Assembly (NCBI GenBank): GCA_015499995.1
Contig: JADNRV010000205.1
Coordinates: forward strand, 23,393 to 87,392
Direction: 5' to 3'
DNA from: Flammula alnicola
Lineage: Eukaryota; Basidiomycota; Agaricomycetes; Agaricales; Strophariaceae
DNA: 64,000 nt
Shown: positions 53,182-64,000 of the stretch, piece by piece
Numbering within the stretch: position 1 is the first letter of the stretch
Layout of the letters: every line of letters starts with the position of its first letter
Translations under genes and position numbers: made by a program
Notes under the pieces: model-generated
Database searches by the model: none
Seen by the model: only the letters and a program-made list of their open reading frames with translations
What the model was told of the DNA's origin: nothing

Positions 53182-56100
53182 TCATCCGACTCCAGCAGGG
53201 TGCCGGGAGAAGGAGAACGCTGTAGGGTGCTCCAACAAATAAGTCGCCAGCTCCGAAACGAGTTTCGGCTTCCGGCGAGTCCAAGGCTGCTTTTTGCACT
53301 TGAAAATATGATCGCGAGTCTGAGGATAAACCCCACACTCACAACCGAGGGCCCTAGGGTCATCGATTTTGAACCGCTCATAGTACGAGCCGATCGGCGC
53401 ATGATTCGTAATTAAACGGCACATGCGGGCAAAGAGCGAGATGCTCTGACTGCCAGCTTCAAGCCAAGGTCCCCCGCGAGTGGGACTAGGCTGGACAGGG
53501 TCCCCGTTCAACCCTTGCAGCTCCATGAAGTTGGAGCCAAGCAGGAATGGCTGATCGGAAACTCTTTGTTTCCAATCTGCGTGTGCCGATTTGTCCACGA
53601 AATCGCGGACATACTGGAGAGAGAGCTTGGTGGTAGGAACGACGGCAATGCCGCGCATACCAGCAATGAGATCGTGTGCTTCATTTTGAATGTCCCACTT
53701 CATATCGGAGGGAGACTCAATAAAAGTAACCTTGTGGTCAGGCGAGCGCCTAAACCACGGCTCAAGTATACGACACACCATCAGTGACTGAGACTGGAAG
53801 GAGTGTGGAGAGGGATCCACTGAGAGGCGCGCAGCATGCATCACATCAGTGAAAATAGTAACGCGTTTGACATCACCAAAGCCAATGGCATTGGAGATGG
53901 CAACGCGAATAGCAAAGAGCTCTGCATCCGTAGACGAGGCCCTCCCGGCAGCATGACACCCAGAATAAACCTGTGCGCCCTGCCGTTTGATAACAACGCC
54001 AGTGGCGGCCTGCCACCCGGGAGGGCAGGAGCCGTCAACACCAGCGTATGCAGCATCTGGATCGTCCTCGAGGGATTCGAGAGATGCATCCAATATAAGC
54101 TTCCAAGCTGCTTCAGGATCTGGGACCTGCTAAAGCGTGGCTTGGAAAGCCACTTGAACCGATCGGCGTACCGATCGAGGAGTCGATAACCCGGACGAGC
54201 CTCTGGAGCAAAAGGCTCCGTAGACTCAACAGGGACATTGGAATAATTGACATTATCCATAAGAGCACCCGTCACCTTTCGGCGATGGGCGGCAGGCATA
54301 CGTTCAACTGACATGGGATGGGGGGTTGCACGCTTAAGTGATGATCTGGACATAAATGACCGGATCGGATGAGTGTCCGAAAGAGTGGCGACCCGCACTG
54401 TAGAGCGGTCGCGCAACCTTTCGAGAAGTATAGGGATGGGTAGGAGGCCCGCAAGGGCCTCCACCCCTCCAGAAGGCGAAGTACGGAATGCACCCGTAAT
54501 CCAAAGAGCAGCCTTATGCTGGACTTGCGTAAGCTGTTTGATGAGGCCCTTATTGCGGGCACCCTTGAAAAACCACATGCGATACCCATACGTGAATATG
54601 GGGACCACACAGGTGCGGTACAGGAGTCGCTTCTGCATAGGCAGTAGCACCCGAGTAGAGGAACCAAGCATCTTCATCGAGACAACCGATGTAAAACCCT
54701 TGGTGGAGTAATAGCGCACATGCTCATTAAAGGTGAGCTTGCGATCGAAATAAAAGCCCAGGTACCGCCAAAACGGCTTGGGCTTGAGGTAGTTAGCACG
54801 ATCTCCGGTGTAAGGTGCATACCCGAGATCGATGCTAGGATTATAATAAGCATGAGACCTATCAAAATGATAGATCTCAGACTTATCGTGTTCGAGCGCC
54901 AAAGCGAATGCCTTGAACAACTCGAAGATAACAGCATATGCCTTCTTGAGCATAGCGATATTATGATCCAGCCACTCATCTTGCACGATGAGTGTGCAAT
55001 CATCAACATACGAGAGGAGGTCAACCCTCAACCCAAGGTCAAGGCACCGCTTCTCGAATAGGCGCATAATAGGCGCCAGGTAGATAGCCGACAAGACAGG
55101 GGACAAGGCCGATCCCTGGCCCACCCCCACGTCTGCCTGTAGCGGGTCTGATAAAAAGGAGTTCCACGCATACCGCCTCTTCCTCTCTACCAGATAAGAT
55201 GCGAAAAACTTGACCACCAATGGAGGGAAGCCAAGTTTCCGAAGAATAATCACAAGCACGTCGTGATTAAGTGAAGGGAAAAACTGAGCGAGGTCAAAGG
55301 CGACCACGCTAGTCTTTAAACCCTTAGCCCAGCCTGCACGCACAATGTGTGTCAGGAAGAGCCCAGCATCCTCAGTGGAGTGCTGATGCACTCCACCCAC
55401 CTGGTTAGGATGGAAAATATCCAGCCCAACAGCATCGAACTGAATGCGGTTTGAGATCATTTTCTCAATTAATTTACTGATGGTATTCAGGAGGACAATA
55501 GGCCTGAATGCCTTAGGTGCAGAGTAGGATGGCTTATTCGGCTTGGGTATAATTACCGAAAGCGAATCCTTGAATACAGATGGCCAATAGCCCACACGCA
55601 TGCAAGCATTGGCAATCGAGAGTAGGACCTCAATGGAATGAGGGTCGCGACGCACTATCCCCTTCAGGTGGGACCAATTGACATGATCCGGACCCGGAGC
55701 GGATAGACCAGAACACGCAGAGAGAGCCTCCGTGAGTTCCAGCGCAGAAAAGCGAACCCACTCCCTAACAGGAAGCGTAGGGAGAGAGTTCAACAAATTG
55801 GCATCAAACACTCTGTCAGATGCAGAGTTGTAGATACCGTGGAGCGCGTCCCAAAGGGCGGGCATGTCGTTGCAGGGCTCGCCACGATAATGGAGAGCCT
55901 CACAAGGAGGAAGCTTGCGCTGTTGGACCCAGTTCATGAGGTCCCACGGGCGCTTGTTGGCAGATGCAATTTCATGGATCCGTTGATCAAAGAACTCGCG
56001 CTTGACATCTCGGATGGTCTTCCGAAAGGATCTCCAGTCCTCGGGCAGGCGACTGCGCCGGAATGTGTCAAGGGCGTCTGAGCACTCCTGGGTCCACCAG

Positions 56101-57062
56101 GGCTTAGATCGCCGGGTAACGAAGGACTCTTTAGCATGGGACTCCCATGCAGAAGAGAAGACCAATGCCACCGCTTGCGCAGCAGCCTCGATCTGATCCT
56201 CGGTGGTCAGAGGGGCAGTCGGGTCGATGGCCCGAAGCCCAGAACTGATAGAATTGATGAATGCCGGAACATCATCAGTGGGAAGAGACATCCGAACCGC
56301 CCCGTTAGGGGCGGGAGAGATGTCCAGTGTGATCGAAATCGGAATATGATCCGATTTGAGTTGAATGTCCGGGCAGCAGACAACAGTACCGTCAATCACC
56401 TGGTTAGGTGGGACGAAAGTGAGATCGATCACCGTTTTGCGCTTGGTGGGATCTCTTGGTATGTGCGTGGGCCCTGGGTTGCCAAAAGCAGCCAGTTCAA
56501 GCCCAAGAATAGCAGCAGACTGCTGCAGTGAGAGAGCGCATCCCTCCCGACCACTGTGACCCTCGTCCCAGTCTTCGGAGTGTGCGTTGAAGTCCCCGCC
56601 CATGAAATGGAAGCGAGGAAGTGTAGTATCATGGGCCTTAAGCCAATTGATGGCCCCATGGTCCGCGTCAGAATAGACGTTCATCAAAAAGAAGGTCACG
56701 GCACTTGTTGAGAGTGACAGGACCTGTATATCGGGGTGATCGATCACATCCCTTCGTAAAGACGGACGATACCGGGCCAACCTAGTCGAAATGTAGGTCA
56801 TGACCCGGGGTCGCTCATCGACAGTAGTGGGTGCACGGACCATTGCCAGCCAGTCTGGGTGGTTCGGTGCGCCTATGACATCCTCGCCCTTTCTGGTTTT
56901 AGCAGACGGGGCGGTCCTTATGTGTCGCCAAGGTGGTTCTTGAACGAATATAATATCATAAATGTTGTTACATGTAGATAGTATTACATCCAGGGACATC
57001 CCGTCCCTGGCCACGTTCCAACTCAACACTCGCACCTCATCCAGCATGGGTTGTACTGGCAT
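53182..57062 (-). pseudogene. LINE ORF2 (L13), near-complete with one frameshift
   Basis: The 1073-codon frame from 57062 covers the endonuclease (FVQEPPW, GGDFNAHSEDWD, KSDHIPI), RT (DLAQFFPSLNHD, GQGSALSPVLSAIYLA) and the thumb. YVDDCTL replaces YVDDGTL, leaving the two aspartates intact. A single missing base near 54122 shifts frame; the continuation (54093-53182) carries RNase H (AGVDGSCPPGW, FTDVMHA) and CECGVYPQTRDHIFKC. It is otherwise nearly identical to the intact ORF2 at 35320-39201. The start ATG overlaps the ORF1 stop (TAATG). Confidence 0.88.
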
Positions 57063-58172
57063 TAAGCTACATTATGTGAGCGATGGGTGGGACGACGATT
57101 TAGCCAAAAATCACGTACCTCAGCATATTTAGCCTCGATCCAAGGACGGTCGAAGCGGTGACGCCAAAACGAGCAGTGGCTCGAAGAGGCCCAATGATCT
57201 TTGCGGCACGAAGTGCACCGCGCAGTGTGGGGGCAGTCCGTACCAAGCGGAGTGCCTTTGGTCGGGGGCTTGGCCTCCGGGTGAGGTTTGCAGCACGAGG
57301 CGGCGATGCAATGAACATCGGCCTCGTGCGGGCCAGAGCAGCGCACACAGATCGGCTGGCGTGCTTTGCAAGAATTCTTCGGGTGGCCCCACCTCCAGCA
57401 ACGAGTGCAGAGGGGGACGCCGGCGCTGACTGTGGTTGGGCGAATAAGGATCGCCCTGCCACGGAACATGAAGGTCTTGTTGATAAGACGCTTCGCACGT
57501 TGACCCGATTGCGAGTCATATATTTCGAAGAAGGCATGGGCGGTAGAGCTCGCCTTCGAGTTGCGGATGATGTGAGGGGGACCCGCGAGCATGATATCCA
57601 TGGAAAGAGGAGAGGCGAGCATCGCCATCTTTACCTCCGTCGCATTGGTGGGGGTCCTAGTGTTATAATCACTGAACGCAGGTAGGTCGAGAGCCTTAAG
57701 ATAAGACTTCGAGGTAGGGAGCCCAACCCACACGTCAAGAGTGTCAGATTTGGGGGTGATAACGTGGACGAATCCACGGATGATGTTGAGGTCGGCCTCG
57801 TTGGCCACACCAGAGGTAGCAAGGGATATACCCTCGTACGCACGAGAGGTAGACAGGACCCAAAGGGTCCTGGCTGCGTCTCGGAGTCCTTTGTCGATCT
57901 TGTCGCGAAGCTCGACGATCTTGCTGTCCTTGGGGTGCTCCCCAGGGCCAGAGTACTGGATCAGGACCTGCTTGCGAGTAGGTCCCGATGAGGTAAACGA
58001 AGGGGTGGTCTTCTGCTTCTTCGCAGACGACGGCCCCATCGGAGACGACAGGAATCATTTGTTGCCAGACAGTTCCGCCTGCATGGCAGGAACTCGAGGC
58101 GCAGGTGGATAGCGAGGGGGTCCACCACCAAAGGCACTAAGGCCCATGGTGGGGTCCCTCTGGGACAGCGGT
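57062..58172 (-). pseudogene. LINE ORF1 C-terminal half (L13)
   Basis: Knuckles are CTRCWRWGHPKNSC, CVRCSGPHEADVHCIAASCC and CTSCRKDHWASSSHC. A TGA interrupts SGNK*FLSSP at about 58054, where other copies have CAA. The frame is otherwise open from 58039 to the TAA at 57064-57062. Confidence 0.85.
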
Positions 58173-59940
58173 AAAGATGCTTAGTGCGGGGTGTGTGTGA
58201 ACTACTAGATAATCAAGTAGTCGCTTTCAACAGACTTTGTAATGTCTATTAGAGAGATACTATCAAATCCGACTTGCTTCACTTTTAAATAACTACTTTA
58301 CTACACTCAAACACCCAAATCAATGTTTAGTTGACTTAGTTCGTCCAAGGGGAGGATAATAGTTTTATAATATCGATACCTGATAGTAGGTGTGCGATAA
58401 AAGAAGGTGTTTAACTATACAACGGCTCAGGCAAGGCCTTAGGCGCGTTTATAGCCAATGGGTCGTTTTAAGTCCAATAGACTTGTGTAAATTCTGGTCT
58501 GGTACTCGGAAACTAGTGCTCTATGCACAAACTGCTAACTGATCTCGCTTTGTCTTGTTCTCCAATTGAGAAGATGGCTCTATGCCCTTTAACTTGTCTT
58601 TACTTGTCTCAAAAACTATACTTGTGGAAAGAGGCGCGCAGATGTCTGATCCGCCGACACTACAGTCCCTTAACAATGGCCAGAGGCGCGTAGACGCTTT
58701 CGTCCACCGACACTACAGTCCAGGTCCCCAGATGTCCTTTGACAAAGGGTAGGTTTTGAACAAGTCACTTAGACAGGTTCCTTGGCTTATAACTCTCTTT
58801 ACTTGTCTTGGCAAATCTCTTAGACACGCGTTCTCGTCTTAACAGTTCGTTTATATCGTTACTTGGTTTCTTTTTATATTATGGGACTCTCGCTTTGAAG
58901 CTACTTGGTACTTAGAGGTGAAACACTTAAGATATAATTCTTAAGCGCTTGTATCTCGTGGGTGGTAGATTGCTTGTATTCTACGGTGTTACAGGGCTGC
59001 TTATATACTACTGAGACGATATATTATTACATAGACGCAATGACGAGAATATAGAGATTTCATGGGCATTTGTGCGCGAGCGGCGGCCTTGTGGAGTACA
59101 GTTTCCGTGCGCGTCCGCTCAATCATGCCTTTTTGGTTGGATCGGGAGCTCAGATCGTCATCGGCTCGGCTAACCTAAGCGCCTAAGACTTACTCCTCCT
59201 CGACCGCGTGGTATACAGGCTCGTGACCTTTCGTTTTCATTGGTATCTTGTCTTGTCATTGGCTATCGACTGACCGGAGCATAGACGCGCTTACATCTCG
59301 TCGGAGACGCTCGGGCAATCCTCACCCGTTCTGTCCGTGATAATCCTCGTGATTAGGGTTGTAACCCTTTGTCCTCCGTACCCGATACTCTGGTACTCTC
59401 GGCGTGCATCTGGGATCTCGCTGTGTCGAGTTATGTACCCCGGAAATCTTCCTGTACCAAGTTATTACCCGATATGGTATGTGTTCCCAATTTGGTATCC
59501 CTTTGATTCGAGCTTTGATCGGCGTTGCTACAGGCGCGTCTATGGGCGTCTGCTTTACCCCGCTGCTCCACTGTCCTCGGTGCCTTCGGCAATGTCACGC
59601 GACCTGTCCTGTAGTGTGCCTAGATGTCCGTTCTTTAATCTAGAGACCCGCGCCCTCGCTGTATAGGCCGGATGGTTAAGATATTACTGAAAGGCGCCTA
59701 TTCCGTACACTTCATTAGATGTATTGACTGTTATCTCAATAGTTACTAATGATAATGTCTTTAATTGACCGTGCATTCCTCGTTATCTTGCATAGTTTCC
59801 TCTAGTCCTTAGTAGTCTTGTCATTGTAATGTCCGGACTTGTAACATTTAGACTACATTGTAAGCTTTACTAAGTGCTAAAAATAGCTCAGGTAAGGAGA
59901 ATAGTAGTCCGTTCACAGCTAGCCGCTCGCGGTCTCTTCA
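58173..59940. other. Non-coding region right of the transposon block
   Basis: There is no long ORF, splice pattern or RNA gene I can support. It is rich in TCTTGTC and GGCGC(G)TA words. A two-copy direct repeat of AGAGGCGCG.AGA followed by CCGACACTACAGTCC lies at 58634-58728. It could be long upstream sequence of the gene at 60487 or an unrecognised element. Confidence 0.45.
58634..58728. repeat. Two-copy imperfect direct repeat of about 50 bp
   Basis: AGAGGCGCGCAGATG...CCGCCGACACTACAGTCC (about 58632) and AGAGGCGCGTAGACG...CCACCGACACTACAGTCC (about 58682). No function is apparent. Confidence 0.55.
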
Positions 59941-59942
59941 TC

Positions 59943-59982
59943 TCCCCCCAACTTAGATATTGACTGTCCCCAGTCAACCATA
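59943..59982. promoter_or_regulatory. C-run plus palindrome motif upstream of the 60487 gene
   Basis: TCCCCCCAACTTAGATATT is followed by the palindrome GACTG-TCCC-CAGTC. The same arrangement recurs at 63148-63180, upstream of the next gene, with the arms changed together to AACTG...CAGTT. A protein-binding or RNA-hairpin site is inferred. Confidence 0.4.
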
Positions 59983-60486
59983 TCACACACTATCAAGGGC
60001 CTCTTTCATTTGTTTCTTCGTTCAACATTTGCCTATGCAATCCTTTAGGAGCGCCTATGTTCTCACGGCAAAGCTTGCCGTTGTAATGAGAAGCACGGTG
60101 AAGACTTCCTGCCTAGCAAACTTTCTTAAGTTGCCAACTCGTGTTCTAAGGTCTTTCCATCCTAGGAATAGTTTCCTTAATCGTTGCTGATCCTGATCAT
60201 CGGTAAGCGCTTCTAATGATTCCGCTTCCTTGAAAGGCTACACAACTGATTCTATCAGGTTTTAACATATCCTGCTGCTTCTTTCTTGGTGAATATGAAG
60301 AATCGCACTCCGTCATAGTCATTCAGTTGCAATCGGTGACTCGGTGCGGTGTCTGTAGCTTGTCTTGGCCCGCGTATATAAACTGGGCTTTAGGCGCTCT
60401 TTTTAGACCCCAACACTTTTCGCACTTCCCAACCACCACTGTCAACACTCCTCATCTTATATCCTCCTTCTGTTTATCATAGCATC

Positions 60487-62495
60487 ATGTCTTCTGCCAT
60501 CTGTGCCTATTTGCAACCTATCTGGGACATTCTCCGCCGCAAACTCCTCATGTTTGTGCTTACACCGGATACTCGTCGCATTTCTGCGGCCTCGATGGCT
60601 CTTAGTGGGCTAACCATCCAGATGGTATGCTGTGCCTCATTATTTCTTCTTGAAGTTCTCGTCTCATCTCTCATCCGTGTAGGGTAATTACATGCGCGGG
60701 CTCGAGGTCACTAGATCTCCAGAGCCTGTCGCTTGCGTGCGCGTACGACGCTGGCTGTGTTTCCTGGCGCATGTCGCTGGTGAAACCCCTCCGCCGTTCG
60801 CTTTCTTCGCTGATTTCGATCCCTCGTCCGTGGTAAGTCATTATATTCCTTGCATTTTGTATCTTCACTTGACAATCCCAACTGTTCTTTCATAGGCGGA
60901 TTTTTATCCCTTGCATCCCGAGGAAGTCTCAGATGCTGCTATGGATAGTGAACCACCCGTGTCCAACTACATCGGCCTGGCGCAGAGGTTGCTAGAGGCG
61001 ACTTGGGTTCATTCCCCTGTCGTAAATCCCCTCGTCGCATATTCTCCCTCGCCATCACCGGTGCTTGGTGCGTATATTTTATGTTTCTCCCTGTTATATC
61101 TTTTGATTTTAACAAGTCTATTGCATAGCGGCAATCCCAACCATGGATCTTGATGAACCGCGTTTGTCGCTGTCTCCAGCTACCCCCGGTATGTATCGTT
61201 TTCGTGTTTTCTTTGTTTTTCGTTCTACCTAACTCCTTGGTCTAGCGGCCATCCCAGAGGTGAGGCGGGGCGAGACTCAACCGTCTCCGACGCCTATCCT
61301 TGAGGTAGTTGGACGTCCCGAGGAGCGGCTTCGCTGTTTTGTCGAGGTACCTCCTCGTTCTTCGAAGAGTCGCAAGGGAAAGGGCAAGGCTCGTGCGCGA
61401 ACTCCGCCCCCGTCTCTCCCTCGTCCCCTCGTTACCCGTGCTGCCGCTGCTAAGCTAGCAGCTGTTTCTCGTCAAGAGGCTCGCCCTGGGGTTGCTTCTG
61501 GCTCACGGGTTACGCTGGATACTGACCAAACCCCCCCTCGGCCTCTCAAACGCAAGGTGGCTGCTCTGGGCGACGCTCGTAGCAAGCGCCCTCGACTAGA
61601 GGTGACCCCTGAGGCCCCCGAGCTGGTTTCTTCTCCTTCTAGCAAGTTGGCTGCTGCCCAACTCGCTCTGCTTTTGGGTGCGGTACCCAAACCCCTGGTG
61701 AGTTCTTTCATGTCCTTATTATTCCATGCATTTATCTCCTCGTTTTGTATCTTTAGGCGCCCCCCGTGTGTATTGCGTGCGGTCTCAAAGGATTAAAACC
61801 TGAGGACTGCATCGTACCACAGGGTGAACAGGGCTGTATCCCATGCCAGAGGAGCCGCCGGGGCATCTGCTCTTTCAGAGCCAAGCTCAAGGACCAGATG
61901 CCAGACTTTGAGTCTTTCCTCGAGTTTGGCCAGTCATCCCTGACCAGTAAGTTCCCTGTTATTGTCATATTCTTTCTTAGCTAACTTCTGGACCCCCCTA
62001 GACCTTCAAAATCTATTTGAACGGATCCAGCGCATTAGCGCCACCAACGTCCTTCAACGAGCGCTCGTGCGGCAGAGTGACCTCGAGATCTCCGTTTTGT
62101 CGCGTGAGGTCTTGGGTATCTTGTATCGGCTCGTTGCATCGGATCCCGACAACTCATTCCAGGAGTTGTACCTTGCTGACGACGATGCTATGGAGACGCT
62201 GATCGACGTTTTGTCGGCTTTGTCTCCTGGTGATCTGTCTTCCAATGATCGGTACCCTACTCACTCGACTTCCCTCTCTGAGCTGTCTCTTCTGCTGCAG
62301 GGGGTTGCTACTCCACCCTGGCTCCTTCACCCTAGCCACATCCTTCCTCCCCGCCCTCGTGTCGTTCCGTATCAGGAGAGCGAGCCCGACGTCGACGAAG
62401 CCTCTGCCTCCCTTGACACCGATTCGGAGCGTGCTACTTTAGACGCTCTTGATCGCGACGTGGGCGACTTGGACGATTTCGAGTGCTACCAGTAG
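60487..62495 (+). CDS. Seven-exon hypothetical protein with a six-cysteine cluster
   Basis: Exons are 60487-60624, 60683-60832, 60896-61067, 61129-61188, 61246-61697, 61757-61946 and 62002-62495 (stop TAG 62493-62495). The introns of 55-63 nt all have GT...AG ends and preserve phase, giving 551 residues. The N-terminal 100 residues look folded (MSSAICAYLQPIWDILRR, then WLCFLAHVAGETPPP). A basic Pro/Ser-rich linker with nuclear-localisation-like KRK and SKRPRLE is followed by cysteines C329, C332, C342, C351, C354 and C362 (CX2C-X9-C-X8-CX2C-X7-C). A helical-looking region (NLFERIQRISATNVLQRA) and an acidic C-terminus follow. The cysteine pattern resembles the cluster in the 3624-5833 gene, though spacing and flanks differ. 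A nuclear DNA-binding role is inferred. The family is not recognised. Confidence 0.78.
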
Positions 62496-62932
62496 TTTTG
62501 GACCTGGTAAGCCCCACCTTATCCTTTCTTTCTTATCATAACCAATACTGACTTCTATTTTATAGTCATATAATCGCTTATCTTGTCTTGTCTTGGGTCT
62601 TGGTCATTCTGTAGTATACCGCCCAATGTTTTGTTATCTTTTTGGTATCTTGTATTGTACTAGCTTCGCTTCCTTAGATAGTTTTAAGGTCTATCTTTTG
62701 TAGCATTACTCAGTACTTGTTTTTATATCTTTGCTTTAAATACACAACCCTCCTCTTGCTATTTGACTTAGAGTCTGATCCGTCAAGCCAAATGACGAAC
62801 ATGCCAAACAAAGAGTGCCTGTAGAATTTCCTTATATTGCTATAAGTATCTGAGGCTATCTTTTAAGCATTCCGTAAGACTTTATTTGTTTTACTTGACT
62901 AGGTTTATGATGTAAAATCCGTAGTCAAATCG
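62496..62932. other. Intergenic region, AT-rich
   Basis: Downstream of the 60487 gene, it has CTTGTCTTGTCTTGGGTC and T-rich tracts and probably contains its 3' UTR. I see no gene. Confidence 0.5.
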
Positions 62933-63148
62933 CAAAATTTCGTGGTAAACATAGACGCTCTTATGCATCGGCCGTTCGTTCTGTGTGTGCGCACCCTGTA
63001 CCTCCAAAATTTCGTGGTAAACATAGACGCTCTTATGCATCGGCCGTTCGTTCTGTGTGTGCGCACCCTGTACCTCCAAAATTTCGTGGTAAACATAGAC
63101 GCTCTTATGCATCGGCCGTTCGTTCTGTGTGTGCGCACCCTGTACCTC
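62933..63148. repeat. Perfect 72-bp tandem repeat, three copies
   Basis: The unit starts CAAAATTTCGTGGTAAACAT and ends CACCCTGTACCTC; starts are at 62933, 63005 and 63077, and I see no differences between copies. Because 72 is divisible by three, all six frames give repeat ORFs that are not real genes. It lies 170-385 bp upstream of the gene at 63319. Confidence 0.9.
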
Positions 63149-63182
63149 TCCCCCCAACTTAAAATCAACTGTCCCAGTTGTT
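63148..63182. promoter_or_regulatory. C-run plus palindrome motif upstream of the 63319 gene
   Basis: CTCCCCCCAACTTAAAATC is followed by AACTG-TCC-CAGTT, directly after the 72-bp repeats and about 140-170 bp before the start codon. It is the second copy of the motif at 59943. Confidence 0.4.
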
Positions 63183-63318
63183 CCAAGTCCATACTAGAGA
63201 TCGGTTACTATGTGCGGTTCGTCCTAGAAAGTAGCGTACTGTGATCGGTTGCCCAGAACCAATTTTCACGCCCTCTGTCGTTCAATATAAACCCAGACAT
63301 TGGACCCTAGAGCTCCCC

Positions 63319-63918
63319 ATGGCTTCTAACAACCAAGTAGACGTGTCTAACACCCCTCCGGCTTATAATCAAAACCTCCGCGACATATGGGATGGTCGCT
63401 CCCATACTACTCCCGAGGAACAAGTCGCTATCAAGGAGGCGCGGTTTACCGCTCTTTTCAACGCCGCTCACAACCTCGACACCACTCAAATCCGCCTTCA
63501 AGACGAGTATCCTATTCCCGAGTTTACCGCGTTCACGCAGGCTTTCGTGCGTTGCTCATTATTTATTTCCATATTCACATCATCATTTATCATTTTACTT
63601 CGCTTAGCTGGACTACCATGACACTGTTCCCGAGGGTACCGTCCACGGACAGGAATCTGCTGGATTCTACTGTGTTCTCAACGGGCTTTGGTTCCGTTTA
63701 ATCGGTACTCCTCGCGAGCATTTTGGTGGTGAGATGGCCGGCAAGATGTACGCGCTTATGCGTTCTCCCACTCTCCCTGCCTATCCGCAGTCCAATCCTG
63801 TACGCTTTATCATTTCCTATATGTCATTCGCTATTTAACTTTTATGGGTAACTCCTAGACCGCTCACCTGGCCTGGAAACTCGCTAGCGAAGGTGTAGAC
63901 AAGGTTATCCAGCCTTGA
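63319..63918 (+). CDS. Three-exon hypothetical protein (159 aa)
   Basis: Exons are 63319-63546, 63608-63799 and 63859-63918 (stop TGA 63916-63918). Both introns (61 and 59 nt, GTGCGT...TTAG and GTACGC...CTAG) are phase 0. The product begins MASNNQVDVSNTPPAYNQ, has a helical central part (EEQVAIKEARFTALFNAAHN) and a compact-looking C-terminal half (LDYHDTVPEG, FYCVLNGLWFRLIGTP, MAGKMYALMRSPTLP). No Cys/His metal site, signal peptide or membrane segment is visible. The family is not recognised. The upstream in-frame ATG at 63241 is less likely; the 63319 ATG lies in a CCCCATGG context. Confidence 0.72.
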
Positions 63919-64000
63919 GGATAAACGCGTAGTCTGTTACTTAGTTGGTACGCACATTCGTGCATTCCGCGACCTTCAGTTACAGCTCACTCCTAAGACT
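63919..64000. other. Window end, nothing recognised
   Basis: 82 bp after the last stop codon, likely 3' UTR. Confidence 0.4.

Larger units (their letters stand above)
52616..58172 (-). mobile_element. 5'-truncated LINE (L13)
   Basis: The 3' poly(T) (52616-52634) is followed by the 3' UTR (to about 53181), ORF2 (53182-57062) and the ORF1 C-terminal half (57062-about 58172). It begins at the LSQRDP region of ORF1 (about 58165). No TSD was found at the right; the flank at 58173 is unrelated to L12. It marks the end of the transposon block. Confidence 0.8.

Noticed and set aside
51790..58172. Twin-primed inversion of one LINE (L12 plus, L13 minus)
   Set aside because: The plus part abuts the poly(T) end of L13, whereas twin priming places the inverted piece at the opposite end.
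58173..60486. Possible long LTR or further retrotransposon
   Set aside because: No matching second copy, TG...CA ends, primer site or coding remnant could be found in the window.
62933..63148. CRISPR-like array
   Set aside because: The repeats are contiguous with no spacers, and the genome is eukaryotic.
62891..63244. ORFs with three identical protein repeats on both strands
   Set aside because: A direct result of the 72-bp tandem repeat being a multiple of three.

Overview
This is a transposon-saturated stretch of a filamentous fungal nuclear genome, most likely an agaricomycete basidiomycete. The evidence is the short introns (about 45-65 nt, GTRNGY...YAG) in every host-like gene, the Tad1-like LINEs carrying RNase H, and the Ty1/copia elements; species cannot be assigned from sequence alone. 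Host-like genes sit only at the two ends (1-7.8 kb and 60.5-63.9 kb). About 48 kb between them (10.05-58.17 kb) is almost entirely nested mobile elements.

Left end: a multi-exon gene (44-3338) whose last exon is split by a hAT-like non-autonomous element; a convergent Lys/Glu-rich gene with a six-cysteine cluster (5833-3624, minus); and, divergent from it, a seven-exon gene (6058-7758) with repeated SQPFxLIPR motifs. Non-coding tandem repeats follow (8.3-9.9 kb).

Centre: the insertions can be ordered from their target-site duplications (TSDs). A minus-strand Ty1/copia element runs from a 3' LTR at 12201 to a 5' LTR at 40798, and that 5' LTR is shared with the pol 3' end of a second copia copy to its right. 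Into the first copia went a LINE at 13948-18181, a LINE at about 19258-29176 and a LINE at 29809-39923. Those LINEs were hit in turn by solo copia LTRs (TSDs GAGGC and CCGCC), younger LINEs, and hAT-like elements. One hAT-like element carries another inside it and another carries a 146-bp Helitron-like insert. The LINEs have ORF1 (zinc knuckles) and ORF2 (APE endonuclease, RT, RNase H, CCHC) joined by a TAATG stop-start overlap. One ORF2 (35320-39201) is uninterrupted over 1293 codons.

The most interesting system is the set of non-autonomous elements with 8-bp TSDs: three (A, B, D) that look related and one (E) that is independent. Their subterminal DNA is built from dozens of copies of a short palindromic half-motif. 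Families A and B share terminal tips and a homologous core, but the array motif has switched across the whole element from GGAGTCCA (A) to GGAATCCA (B). Family E has the same architecture with a GACCGG motif. This looks like concerted change of a transposase-binding array.

Right end: 58.2-60.4 kb is non-coding. It is followed by a seven-exon gene with a six-cysteine cluster (60487-62495) and a three-exon gene (63319-63918). Upstream of both lies a C-rich motif followed by a palindrome whose two arms differ by a compensating change; a perfect 3 x 72-bp tandem repeat precedes the second.

TE junctions fixed by TSDs are exact to the base; other junctions are good to about 10 bp. All family names come from recognised motifs, not database searches.
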